NCBI RefSeq assembly: GCF_022811645.1
Contig: NZ_CP094534.1
Span: forward strand, 3,596,001 to 3,660,000
DNA length: 64,000 bases
Source: Hymenobacter monticola
GTDB lineage: Bacteria; Bacteroidota; Bacteroidia; Cytophagales; Hymenobacteraceae
Direction: 5' to 3'
How positions within the stretch are numbered: position 1 is the stretch's first letter; each line of letters begins with the position of its first letter. The notes below the pieces were generated by a model, which did not search any database, was not told where the DNA came from, and worked only from the letters and a program-made list of their open reading frames with translations. Positions 1-9,021 of this stretch are shown here, one piece after another. The position numbers and the translations under genes are program-made.

Positions 1-1773
1 GAGCGTGTCGTGGGCCAGCAGCAGGCGCTGGCAGCGCAGGCTGGTGTTCAGCAGCAGGCCGGGCGGAATCAGCTCGCTGCCCAGCGTGGTGGCCAACTGG
101 GCCTTGTCGCGGGCGTTGCGCGCGCGCTTGGGCAGGCTGGTGGGCGAGAAGCCAGGCCCGGCCTCGCGGGGCAGGGGCCGCAGCAGGTGGCGCAGGCTGG
201 CCACCCGCAGCTCGTCCACCGCAAAGTTGCCGCTGATGCGTGCGGTAGGGTGCTGGCCCGTCAGGTAATCGAGCAGGTGCACCGTGGTGGCCGAGGCCCG
301 GAAGTGCATGCCATTGAGCACGCCCGCGGCGTTGGAAAGCCGCCACAGGCTGTCCTGCAGGCCCACTTTCACATCGAGTTCCGAGAGGTCGGCTCCGCGT
401 AGGGGGAGCAGAAAAGAGGCCTGGTGCAGGTTCACGGTGCCATTGAGCGCCAGGTTTTTGCGCGGGCCCAGGTCAGGTCGGTTGGGCGGGGGCGGCAGCA
501 GGCCCCGCACCCGCACGTCGAGGTCGGCCACGCCGCCGCGGGCCCGCCACCGGCCCGGCGACACCACGGCCGCCAGTTCCGCCAGCTCGGCACGGCCCCG
601 CAGCCGGCCGTCCACGAAGGGCCGCTTGAAGTCGCGCAGCGTGAGGGCCGCGTCGAGCCGGCCCGCGGCCGAGTAGATGCGGCAGCGCTTCAGGGTGAGC
701 ACGGTGGAGCGGATGTTGTGGCGGGGGCCGTTGTCGTAGGTGCCGGCCAGGTCCCAGCGGGTGATGTGGCGGCCCTGGCCGGGCCATTTCAGGCTGGCCG
801 CGCGCAGGCTAAAGCTCAGCACGTTGTGCGGCGTCACCTTGGGCCCGCTTAGCCCCGTGATGGCGTAGTGAATGTGGGCCTTGCTGGGGCTGGTGGCCCC
901 TTCCAAGTAGGGCTCCAGGCGCGGGGGCAGGGCGGCGTGCAGCACGTCGGTGAGGGGCTGGTTGCCCACGAAGCGCAGGTTCAGCAGCGTGCCGGCGGGC
1001 TGGTCAGGGGCCACGGTGTGGGTGCCGCTCACCCGGATGGTGTCGCCGTTGAGGGTGGCGCGGGTGCGGTAGAGCAGCCCCTGGCGGTTGCGGAAGGTGT
1101 ATTGGTAATGCACCCAGGCCTGCACCGGCTCGTGCTCGAACAAAGTGCCAGCGCGGGTGCGCAGGTAGCTCAGCTGCCCGTTGAGGGTGCCGGCCACCTG
1201 CATCACGCCGCCTTTCAGGCGCACCGACAGGCGGGCCGCGTCGGCGTGGGCGCCGAAAGCCGTGCGCAGGTAGCCGTTGTGCGAGCTGAAATTGAAATTG
1301 CTCACCAGCAGCTCATCCAGCTTGAGGTTGAGGACGGGGGCGCGGCCGGTGCCGCGCTTGCGCTTGCCCCGCAGCCCCCAGGAGCGGCCCAGCGAGTCGA
1401 CCCGCTCCCGAAAGTCCACGTCGGTCAGGGCCAGCCGTTTCACCAGCACCTGGCCGCGCAGCAGCGGCAGCATTTCCAGGCGCAGGTCGGCGCGGCGCAG
1501 GCTGAGCACCGGCATGCGCCGCCGAAACGAGGTATCGGTGAGGGCAATGTGCTGGATGGACGCCGTGAGGTGCGGAAAATCACTCCACGGCGAAAACTCC
1601 ACCTCAAACGGCTCCAGCACCAGCTCCGAGTCGTGGGTGAGGGCGCGGCGCACCTTCTGCGCCACCAGGTGCCGCCCGTACTCGCTGCCCACCAGCCACA
1701 CCACCGCCACGCCCCCCAACACCACCAGCAGAAGCACTGCCGCTAGTATGCGCCGGAAGGAGAATGATTTCAT
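1..1773 (-). CDS. AsmA-like inner-membrane-anchored protein, partial (3' end outside window)
   Basis: The minus-strand frame is open from an ATG at 1773 to the left edge, 591 codons with no stop. The protein starts with a basic stretch and one hydrophobic segment (about residues 9-28, rich in L/V/A), typical of a signal anchor. A long, low-complexity beta-type region follows, with repeated phrases of the kind 'LxLDELLVSNFNF' and 'LRLEMLPLLRGQVLVKRLALTDV', as in AsmA/TamB-like proteins, which bridge the periplasm and are tied to lipid transport or outer-membrane biogenesis. An in-frame ATG at 1785 would add four residues (MTAP). The histidine kinase gene upstream on the same strand is 395 bases away, so co-transcription is uncertain. 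Family assignment is from composition and motif style only; substrate unknown. Confidence 0.7.
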   Translation of the reverse strand, partial: MKSFSFRRILAAVLLLVVLGGVAVVWLVGSEYGRHLVAQKVRRALTHDSELVLEPFEVEFSPWSDFPHLTASIQHIALTDTSFRRRMPVLSLRRADLRLEMLPLLRGQVLVKRLALTDVDFRERVDSLGRSWGLRGKRKRGTGRAPVLNLKLDELLVSNFNFSSHNGYLRTAFGAHADAARLSVRLKGGVMQVAGTLNGQLSYLRTRAGTLFEHEPVQAWVHYQYTFRNRQGLLYRTRATLNGDTIRVSGTHTVAPDQPAGTLLNLRFVGNQPLTDVLHAALPPRLEPYLEGATSPSKAHIHYAITGLSGPKVTPHNVLSFSLRAASLKWPGQGRHITRWDLAGTYDNGPRHNIRSTVLTLKRCRIYSAAGRLDAALTLRDFKRPFVDGRLRGRAELAELAAVVSPGRWRARGGVADLDVRVRGLLPPPPNRPDLGPRKNLALNGTVNLHQASFLLPLRGADLSELDVKVGLQDSLWRLSNAAGVLNGMHFRASATTVHLLDYLTGQHPTARISGNFAVDELRVASLRHLLRPLPREAGPGFSPTSLPKRARNARDKAQLATTLGSELIPPGLLLNTSLRCQRLLLAHDTL

Positions 1774-2168
1774 AGGAGCCGTCATTACCGGTTGAGCGGC
1801 GGCTTGCCGCGCACAGTTCAGCCAAAGTAGCCCAAATACGTGAAAAAAGGCCTTGTGTCTGGTTGCGCACCGCCTGGCCGCCTCAGAATTAATACTGGGC
1901 GGGGAGCAGCCGCACAACTGCTGCGCCCGAAGGGCAGAGGCACCGCCGGCTTTCCATCAGCCACCTGGCTTCCGGAAATAGGCCCCAAGACCCAAAGCCC
2001 GCCATGCCGAACGCTAGGTTTCAAGCCAGAAAACGCCTAGCTTTCGGCCCCTAATTGCCCGTCGCTAAGTGCACCCAAACCCGGGCACTTGCCAAGAGTG
2101 AAAGCTGCTGCAAAAGCCAGTGCGTTTTTGTGCTTGTTGGTGTGCGGTTAAACTTTTTTTGTGCGGAT
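1774..2168. other. Intergenic gap without a convincing gene
   Basis: This stretch of 395 bases separates two minus-strand genes. Short open frames on both strands look like chance frames. An interrupted inverted repeat around 1897-1934 (GGGCG...GCAG / CTGC...GCCC) could be a weak terminator of the histidine kinase gene, but it has no T-tract. I see no clear promoter. Confidence 0.4.
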
Positions 2169-3626
2169 TTAAGCCGGTATTGGGAGCGTGAAAAGGAAGC
2201 GGCTGCCCTTTTCGGGCTGACTCTCAACCCATAGCTGCCCACCCTGCGCGTGGATGAATTCCCGCGAGATGCTGAGTCCTAAACCCGAACTGTTGCCTTT
2301 GGCCGTATGGCCCGGCACCCCGGCAAAGCGCTGAAAGATGCGCTTGTGGTACTCGGCCGGAATGCCGGGGCCGCAGTCTTCCACGCTCACGCGCACCATT
2401 TCGCCCCAGGGCAGCACGCGCACCACCAGCGGGGCTCCCGCGGGTGAATACCGGATGGCATTGGACAAGAGGTTGATGAGCACCCAGGTGGTTTTTTCCA
2501 CGTCGCCTTGTACCTCGGGCAGCGTCTCGGGCAACTGAATATCGAGCTGCAGCTGCTTGTCGGCTAGCTGGGGATGCACGGTTCGGGTGGCGTAGCCGAT
2601 GACCTCGGCCAGGCGCATGCGCTGCACGTCGAGCTTGATGCCGGCGCCCGCGTCGAGGCGGGCCACGTCGATGAGCTGGCCCACCATGCTGAGCAGGCGC
2701 TGGGTTTCCTCGCCAATGCCGGCGGCCAGGCGCTGGCGCTCGGCGGCGTCGGTGCGGTCGTTTTGCAGCAGCATGAGGCTGAGCTTGATGCTGGCCAGCG
2801 GCGTCTTCAGCTCGTGCGAGATGGTGGCCAGAAAGGTCGATTTTACCTCGTCCAGCTTTTTGAAATCGGACACGTTGCGCAGGCAAAAGATGTGGCCACC
2901 GGACGTGGTTTTGCCGGCCGGGCCGCCGCTGTTCATTTCGATGGGGCTGATGCTGAGCTGGTAGTGTGGCGCATCGCCCTTGTGCGGGAAGGTGAACACG
3001 GGGTCGGGCACGTCGTCGCCGGCCAGGTTGTGGGCGGCCAGCGGGGCCAGCAAGTCGCGCAGCAGCTCGTTGGTTTCGGCCACGGCGGCGGCGGGCTTGC
3101 CTTCCAGCTCGTGCTGACGCAGGCCCAGCAGGTCGCAGGCCACGGGATTGGCCAGCACGATGGTGTTGTGCTCATCAAGCAGCAGCAGGCCCTCGTCCAG
3201 ACTTCTCACCAGGCTGTCCATGCGGTTGCGCTCGGTGAATAGCTCGGCCAGGGTGGTGCGCAGCTCGGTTTGGGCCTGGCTGAGCACGCGGTTCACGGCG
3301 GTGGCCACCGAGCCCACTTCGTCGCGCCGGCCCACGCCCACGCGGGTGGCGGGGCCGGGGCCGGCCACCTTTTCCACGTCCACGGTGAGGCGGCGCAGCG
3401 GGCGCACCACCACGCGCGGCAGCCGCACCATCATGGTGACGCCCACGGCCGTGCCCGCCACCAGAAACAGCAGCACCGTGGAACGGGCCAGGTTGAAATC
3501 GTGCTGCTCGATGCCGTGGGCGCCGTTTTCGAGGTAGCGGATGGTGAAGAAGGCGTAGCCGCCCAGCCCCAGCAGCAGCAAAAGCAGCAGGAACACACTC
3601 AGGCGGATTTTAAGTTTGAGGGACAT
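2169..3626 (-). CDS. Membrane sensor histidine kinase (HAMP-PAS-HisKA-HATPase)
   Basis: A 485-residue sensor kinase. Two hydrophobic segments (about residues 8-27 and 51-69) enclose a very short periplasmic loop of about 23 residues, so the signal is probably sensed in the membrane or cytoplasm. A HAMP-like linker (about 70-120) and a PAS domain (about 140-255, 'LDEGLLLLDEHNTIVLANP') follow. The H-box 'ISHELKTPLAS' carries the phospho-acceptor His271. The ATPase domain has an N-box (LINLLSNAIRYS), G1 (DCGPGIP) and G2 (SSGLGLS). The start at 3626 (MSLKL) was preferred over an upstream in-frame start at 3704, because it puts the first membrane segment at the N-terminus. No response regulator is adjacent on this strand. 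The gene is divergent from the hybrid kinase at 3978. Kinase assignment is firm; the signal is unknown. Confidence 0.93.
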   Translation of the reverse strand: MSLKLKIRLSVFLLLLLLLGLGGYAFFTIRYLENGAHGIEQHDFNLARSTVLLFLVAGTAVGVTMMVRLPRVVVRPLRRLTVDVEKVAGPGPATRVGVGRRDEVGSVATAVNRVLSQAQTELRTTLAELFTERNRMDSLVRSLDEGLLLLDEHNTIVLANPVACDLLGLRQHELEGKPAAAVAETNELLRDLLAPLAAHNLAGDDVPDPVFTFPHKGDAPHYQLSISPIEMNSGGPAGKTTSGGHIFCLRNVSDFKKLDEVKSTFLATISHELKTPLASIKLSLMLLQNDRTDAAERQRLAAGIGEETQRLLSMVGQLIDVARLDAGAGIKLDVQRMRLAEVIGYATRTVHPQLADKQLQLDIQLPETLPEVQGDVEKTTWVLINLLSNAIRYSPAGAPLVVRVLPWGEMVRVSVEDCGPGIPAEYHKRIFQRFAGVPGHTAKGNSSGLGLSISREFIHAQGGQLWVESQPEKGSRFLFTLPIPA

Positions 3627-3977
3627 AATGCGAAGTAAAAGCAACCGCGCGCGGCGGCCTGCGACCCGGCGGGCGCGGCAGGCAAACATGAAAATACAAA
3701 GCAACCCACCTGGCAGCGCTGAATCCCGCGCCGCCGAAACGCTGCCCTGCGGGCACGCATAGATGGCTTAAGTAGTAGCAGATTGCGAGGGAGAACGGCT
3801 AGGCTAATTCCTAAGAAGTAATGGGTTGAGAAGTCGCTGACTAAACGATTTCTGGCATAAGAAACAGCCCTTGTGCCGTACTTTGTATGGCGGTTAAGCT
3901 TTGCATTATTCGCCAGCGGATAAATACCATTACTGTTTGCGGCTGACCAAGTAGGCACTTTCTGCTATCTACCGGCT
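3627..3977. other. Divergent intergenic region between two sensor kinase genes
   Basis: These 351 bases must hold the promoters of the minus-strand kinase (start 3626) and the plus-strand hybrid kinase (start 3978). The half near 3978 is less GC-rich than the surroundings. TTTG-containing stretches near 3880, 3903 and 3933 resemble parts of Bacteroidota promoters, but none has the full TTTG/TAnnTTTG pair at the expected spacing, so no promoter is called. No gene is supported. Confidence 0.4.
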
Positions 3978-6900
3978 ATGAAAACCGTCTCTGCCTTCTC
4001 TGATGCCGACTGGGCCGCGCAGCTGCGCGTGGAGCAGGCCCGCCGCGCGCAAGCCGAAGCGGCACTGGCCGAGGCGCAGGCCCGCCTGGCGGCCCTCGAA
4101 AACCAGCTGGCCAGCACCGCCAGCACCGCCCAGCACCAGCACACCCAGCTCACGGCCTTGGTCCAGAACCTGCAGGCCGGCCTGGTGCTGGTCGACCAGG
4201 CCGGGCAGATTCAGTTCGTGAGCCAGGGCTTCTGGGAGCTGTTTGGGCTGCCGCCCGTGGCGGGGCCGGCCGAGGGCGGCCCGCCCATCCCGTACGCCGC
4301 CGTGCGCATCGACGAGGCCTTTGCCGACCCCGCCGCTTTCACGGCCCGCGCCCGCGCCCTGAACATGGCCGGGCAAACCGTGCTGCAGGAAGCATTTGCC
4401 CTGGCCGACGGCCGCGTGGTAGAGCTGGACTACCTGGTGCTGGACACGGCGGGGGCGGGGCGCCTGATTTGCTACCGCGACGTGACCGAGCGCCACCGCC
4501 GCGACGAAGAGCTGCGCACCCTGTCGTACATCCCGGCCCAAAGCCCCAACCCCATCCTGCGCCTCACAGCCACCGGGGAGGTGGATTACGCCAACCCGGC
4601 GGCCCGGCCGCTGCTCGATGCGCTGGCCGCCGAAGCGCCCGGCACCGTGCCGCAACGCCTGCTGGCGCTGGTGCAGGAGGCACTGCTCGCGCCCCAGGTG
4701 CCCCAGCAGGCGCTGGCCGTGGCGGGGCAGCACTACCAGTTTTCGGCGGTGGCCGTGCCCGGCCAGCCCTACGTGTCGCTCTACCTCACCAACGTGACCG
4801 AGCGCCACCTGGCCGAACAGCGCCTGGCCGAGCAGCGGGCGTTTTATGAGGGCGTGCTGGAGCAGGTGCCCTCGGCGGTGGCCGTGTTCGACGCCGAGCA
4901 CCGCTACCTGTTTCTCAACCCGGCCGTGGAGCCCGACCCCGCCGTGCGCGCCTGGATGCTGGGCAAAACCAGCGCCGAAACCGGCCCTCTCCGGCAGAGG
5001 CCCGAAGCCATTATGCAGACGCGTAGCGCCGCCTTTGCCGAGGCGGTGCAAACCGAGGAAGAGGTGGTGTGGGAAGAAATGCGCCCTAGTCCCGATGGGC
5101 CCATCTACCATTTGCTGCGGTACCGCTCGGCGCGCGATGCCGACGGCGCCCTGCGGGTCATCAGCTCGGGCATCGACATCACGGCGCGCAAGCGGGCCGA
5201 AGAAAAGCTCGCCCGGCAGCGCGAGTTCTACGAGTCCATCCTCAACCTGCTGCCCGTCGACGTGGCCGTGTTCGATGCCGAGCACCGGTTTTTGTTTGTG
5301 AACCCGTCCTCGATTTCCGACCCGGAAATCCGGCAACAAATCATTGGGCTGACCAGTGCGGAGTACTTCGCCCTGCGCCAGGGCCGGCAGCCGGCCGACA
5401 TGGCCGCGCAGCGGGAGCAGTACTTCGACCTGGCCGTGCGCACCCGCGCCGACGTGACCTGGGAAGAAATGCGCACCGACCATAAGCAGCGCCCCCAACT
5501 CATCATGCGGCACCTGCGGCCCGTGTTCGACGCCGACGACACACTGCGCATGGTGGTGGGTGCCGGCCTCGACATCACGGCGCGCTACACGGCCGAAAAG
5601 CTGCAGCACGAAGTGCAGCAGATGCTGCAGGTGCAGCAAAACTTTGTGCGCCAGATTCTCGACGCTCTGCCCAACGTGCTCTACTTGGTGGACCCCAGCG
5701 GCGCCGTTTCGTTTGCTAACCCCGCCTACGAGGCCATGATTGGCCACGGCAGCCACTGGCACCTGGAGGGCGCCCCGGAGCCGGTGCGCGAGGAAATGCG
5801 GCAGATGCAGGCCCTCAACCAGCTGGTGCGCACCACCCGGCAGCCGCAGGTGCAGGAAATGCCTTTCACGCTGAAATCGGGCGAGGTGCGCTATTTTGAG
5901 GTGCACAAGCGGCCGCTGCGGCGCCTCGACGGGCAGTTTGACATCCTGACAATCAGCACCGACGTGACGGCCGTGAAGCAGGCCCGCCTGGCCCTGGAGC
6001 GCCGCGAAAAGCAGTACCACGACCTGGTGTACTACTCGCAGGCCCTCATCTGCACCCACGACGAAGCCGGCAACATCCTGTCGGTAAACCCCGCCATTGA
6101 GCGCCTCATGGGCCTGCCCGCCGCGCAGCTGGTGGGCAAGCGGCTGCAGCAGGCCATTCCGTCTGAGCACCACGCCGCCGTGCAAGCCTACCTGGACGGC
6201 ACCCAGCAGGCCCAGGCCGGCGTGGTGCAGGTGCGGGCCGGAGGCGGCGAGCGGCGCTACCTGCAGTACTATTCCTACGAGGTGCGCGAGGAAGGCTACT
6301 CCACCTACGTGGTGGCCTCGGGCTACGACGTGACGGAGGGCATCCTGGCTCAGAAAGCCCTGCAACAAGCCAAATGGGAGGCCGATGAAAACGCGCAAGC
6401 CAAAGTAGACTTCCTAGCCCGCATGAGCCACGAAATCCGCACGCCCCTCAACGGCGTGCTGGGCATGGCCACGCTGCTGCAAAAAACGCCCCTCACGGCC
6501 GACCAGCGCGACTACCTGGCCACCATGCAGCACGCCGGCCAGCACCTGCTGGCCCTGCTCAACGACGTGCTTGACATGACCAAAATCACCACCCAGCACC
6601 TGCAGCTCAGCCACGCGCCCTTCGACCTGCGCGTGGCCCTGCAAGGCGCCGGCCAGACCGTGTCGGCCCTGGCCGCCGAGAAAGGCCTGTCGCTGGTAGT
6701 GGAGCCGCTGGCCGCCGCCGTGCCCCGCGTGGTGGGCGACGCCTACCGCCTGCACCAAGTGCTGCTCAACCTACTCTCGAACGCCATCAAGTTCACGGAA
6801 AAGGGCCACGTCCGGCTCGGGGCCGACGTGATAGACGAAACCGCCGAGGCGCTGACGGTGCATTTCCGCGTCGACGACACCGGCATTGGCATCCCGCTCA

Positions 6901-7523
6901 AAGAGCAGGCCCACATCTTCGAGGCCTTTGCCCAGGCCACGGCCGAAACCAGCGGCCGCTACGGCGGCACCGGCCTGGGGCTGGCCATCAGCCAGCAACT
7001 GGTGGAGCAAATGGGCGGCACCCTGCGCCTGCGCAGCCGGCCCGGCCACGGCACGCTGTTCATGTTTCTGCTCACGCTGCCGCGCGCCGTGGAAGGCATG
7101 ACGGCTCAGGCGCCTGCGCCGCCCGTGGTGCCCACCGAGCGCCTGCGCGGCCTGCGCGTGCTGCTGGCCGAAGACAATCTTGTGAACCAGCGCATTGCCG
7201 TGGCTGTCCTCGAACACTGGGGCGTGCAGGTGACGGCCGTAGGCAATGGCCTCGATGCGCTGGCCGAATTGCTCAAGCAGCGGTTCGACGTGGCCTTGCT
7301 CGACATCCGCATGCCTGGCCTGACCGGGGTGCAGGTGACGGAGGCCATTCGCCGCCATCCCGACGCGGCCTGCGCCCAGTTGCCCATTGTGGCCCTCACC
7401 GCCAACGCCTTTGCCGCCGACCGCGCCGCCTACCTGGCCGCCGGCATGAACGCCTGCCTCACCAAGCCCTACGAGGAAGCCGCCCTCAGCCAGCTCCTGC
7501 TGGAGCTGACGGCGGCCAAGTAG
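3978..7523 (+). CDS. Hybrid sensor histidine kinase with six PAS domains and a C-terminal receiver
   Basis: A 1181-residue kinase with no hydrophobic segment, so probably cytoplasmic. An N-terminal coiled coil (about 10-50) leads into six PAS-type domains beginning near residues 58, 185, 289, 416, 555 and 679. The third and fourth are close relatives of each other (both start FYE..L and share 'AVFDAEHR' and 'TWEEMR/VWEEMR'), which points to an internal duplication. The HisKA H-box (MSHEIRTPLNG) has His818. The ATPase domain has LLNLLSNAIKF, DDTGIGIP and GGTGLGLAIS. The receiver has Asp1109 (LLDIRMPG) and Lys1163 (LTKPY). The Asp and Lys are the phosphorylation residues expected for a working receiver. 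The gene is convergent with the sigma54 activator gene. A functional partnership with it is possible but not shown by the sequence. Confidence 0.95.
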   Translation: MKTVSAFSDADWAAQLRVEQARRAQAEAALAEAQARLAALENQLASTASTAQHQHTQLTALVQNLQAGLVLVDQAGQIQFVSQGFWELFGLPPVAGPAEGGPPIPYAAVRIDEAFADPAAFTARARALNMAGQTVLQEAFALADGRVVELDYLVLDTAGAGRLICYRDVTERHRRDEELRTLSYIPAQSPNPILRLTATGEVDYANPAARPLLDALAAEAPGTVPQRLLALVQEALLAPQVPQQALAVAGQHYQFSAVAVPGQPYVSLYLTNVTERHLAEQRLAEQRAFYEGVLEQVPSAVAVFDAEHRYLFLNPAVEPDPAVRAWMLGKTSAETGPLRQRPEAIMQTRSAAFAEAVQTEEEVVWEEMRPSPDGPIYHLLRYRSARDADGALRVISSGIDITARKRAEEKLARQREFYESILNLLPVDVAVFDAEHRFLFVNPSSISDPEIRQQIIGLTSAEYFALRQGRQPADMAAQREQYFDLAVRTRADVTWEEMRTDHKQRPQLIMRHLRPVFDADDTLRMVVGAGLDITARYTAEKLQHEVQQMLQVQQNFVRQILDALPNVLYLVDPSGAVSFANPAYEAMIGHGSHWHLEGAPEPVREEMRQMQALNQLVRTTRQPQVQEMPFTLKSGEVRYFEVHKRPLRRLDGQFDILTISTDVTAVKQARLALERREKQYHDLVYYSQALICTHDEAGNILSVNPAIERLMGLPAAQLVGKRLQQAIPSEHHAAVQAYLDGTQQAQAGVVQVRAGGGERRYLQYYSYEVREEGYSTYVVASGYDVTEGILAQKALQQAKWEADENAQAKVDFLARMSHEIRTPLNGVLGMATLLQKTPLTADQRDYLATMQHAGQHLLALLNDVLDMTKITTQHLQLSHAPFDLRVALQGAGQTVSALAAEKGLSLVVEPLAAAVPRVVGDAYRLHQVLLNLLSNAIKFTEKGHVRLGADVIDETAEALTVHFRVDDTGIGIPLKEQAHIFEAFAQATAETSGRYGGTGLGLAISQQLVEQMGGTLRLRSRPGHGTLFMFLLTLPRAVEGMTAQAPAPPVVPTERLRGLRVLLAEDNLVNQRIAVAVLEHWGVQVTAVGNGLDALAELLKQRFDVALLDIRMPGLTGVQVTEAIRRHPDAACAQLPIVALTANAFAADRAAYLAAGMNACLTKPYEEAALSQLLLELTAAK

Positions 7524-7543
7524 ATGGACAAGTGGGCTTTACT

Positions 7544-7582
7544 GACCGTTATGCTTCACTACGCTCTGCATGACGGTCTTTT
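7544..7582. terminator. Hairpin between convergent genes, probable bidirectional terminator
   Basis: The arms GACCGTTATGC (7544-7554) and GCATGACGGTC (7568-7578) form an 11-bp stem with one G-T pair and a 13-base loop, followed by TTTT. It sits between the stop of the hybrid kinase and the stop of the convergent sigma54 activator gene, which it just touches. Confidence 0.65.
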
Positions 7583-8942
7583 ATGAAGTGTGAACCAACC
7601 CGTATTCTTCCAGCTTGCGGTACAGCGTTGTCAGCCCAATGCCCAGCCTCTTCGCGACTTCCGGCTTGTTGCCGTCCAGCTCGCGCATCAGCCTGGCAAT
7701 GTGCTGGGCTTCCAGCGCCCGCAGGCTCTCGTCGCCCGCCACGGCCCTGGGCCGGCCCAGGGCGTGAAACTCATCGGGCAGAAAATCGGCCGACAGCAGC
7801 TCGCCGGTGGGGGCGAGGATGGCGGCGCGCTCCAGCACGTTTTTCAGTTCGCGCACATTGCCGGGCCAGGGGTATCGCTGCAGCAGGGCCAGGGCCTCGG
7901 GCGTGAGGCCGGGCAGGCGCTTGCTGAGCTTGGCAGCGAAATCGCGCAGGAAGTGCTGGGCCAGCGGGGCCACGTCGGCGGGCCGGTCTTTGAGGGGTGG
8001 CACCTGGATGGTGAACACCGAGAGGCGGTAGTACAAATCGGGCCGGAAACGGCCTTCGGCGGCTTCCTGCTTGAGGTTGCGGTTGGTGGCAGCCACCATG
8101 CGCAGGTTCACGTTGGTGGGCTTGGTGTCGCCGAGCTTCACGAATTGCTGCAGCTCGAGCACCCGTAGAAACTTGGCCTGCACGTTGAGCTCCAGCTCGC
8201 CGATTTCGTCCAGGAACAGGGTGCCGCCGTTGGCTTCTTCCAGCAGGCCCTTCTTGTCGGTGAGGGCGCCGGTGAAGGCGCCTTTCCGGTAGCCAAACAG
8301 CTCCGATTCGAGCAAGTCTTTGGGGAAGGCGCTGCAGTTCACGGCCACGAAATTCTTAGCCTTGCGGGGGCTGGCCTGGTGAATAGCCTGGGCAAACAGC
8401 TCCTTGCCGCTGCCCGTGGGGCCTTCGAGCAGCACGGTGCTGTCGGTGGGGGCTACCTGGCGGGCCAGCTGCTGCACGCGCTGCAGCTCGGGCGAGGCGC
8501 CTATCATGGCCTCGAAGGTGTGGCGCTGGCCCATGCGGCGCTCCAGCTCCGTGACGCGCTGGCGGAGGCGGGCTTTTTCGGCGGCGCGGTCGACGACGAC
8601 CACCAGCTGCTGCTCAAAATCGCCCTTGGTGAGGTAGTCGAAGGCGCCGAGCTTCATGGCCTTCACGCCGTCGGGGATGGTGCCGTAGGCGGTGAGCAGC
8701 ACTACTTCGGCATCGGGGGCGGCGGCTTTGTAGCGGGGCAGCAGGTCCACGCCGTGGCCGTCGGGTAGCTTCACGTCGGAGAGCACCAGCAGCACCTCGT
8801 CGGCGTGTTGCTGGAGCAGCTCCAGGCCGCGGCGGGCGTCGGGGGCTTGCAACACGGTGTAGCCTTCCAGCTCCAGCACCTGGGCCAGCAGCTGGCGCAA
8901 GCGCGCTTCGTCGTCGATGATGAGGAGGGTACCGGTGGGCAT
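7581..8942 (-). CDS. NtrC-family sigma54-dependent response regulator
   Basis: A 453-residue regulator with the standard three parts. The receiver (about 3-120) has the acidic pair D10/D11 and phospho-acceptor Asp56 (LSDVKLPDG). The sigma54-interacting AAA+ domain has a Walker A variant GPTGSGKE, the GAFTGA loop that contacts sigma54, a Walker B (GGTLFLDEIGEL) and the VAATNR sensor. The C-terminal Fis-type helix-turn-helix contains 'PEVAKRLGIGLTTLYRKL'. The start at 8942 (MPTGTLLIIDDE) is preferred over an in-frame start at 8981, because the receiver begins directly after it. With its key residues intact it should activate sigma54 promoters when phosphorylated. Its kinase could be either of the two kinases to the left. 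I found no convincing -24/-12 promoter in the window. Confidence 0.95.
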   Translation of the reverse strand: MPTGTLLIIDDEARLRQLLAQVLELEGYTVLQAPDARRGLELLQQHADEVLLVLSDVKLPDGHGVDLLPRYKAAAPDAEVVLLTAYGTIPDGVKAMKLGAFDYLTKGDFEQQLVVVVDRAAEKARLRQRVTELERRMGQRHTFEAMIGASPELQRVQQLARQVAPTDSTVLLEGPTGSGKELFAQAIHQASPRKAKNFVAVNCSAFPKDLLESELFGYRKGAFTGALTDKKGLLEEANGGTLFLDEIGELELNVQAKFLRVLELQQFVKLGDTKPTNVNLRMVAATNRNLKQEAAEGRFRPDLYYRLSVFTIQVPPLKDRPADVAPLAQHFLRDFAAKLSKRLPGLTPEALALLQRYPWPGNVRELKNVLERAAILAPTGELLSADFLPDEFHALGRPRAVAGDESLRALEAQHIARLMRELDGNKPEVAKRLGIGLTTLYRKLEEYGLVHTS

Positions 8943-9021
8943 AAATTTCGAGATTAAAATCAAATGCTGTAAAAAAAGCAAGTGAGACTAATACCCATTT
9001 GGTGTGTGAAGCTCGTTTTAC

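Noticed and set aside
3880..3940. Several TTTG/TAnTTTG-like stretches upstream of the hybrid kinase gene
   Set aside because: None combines a full TAnnTTTG with a TTTG at about 20 bases, so a promoter call would be guesswork.
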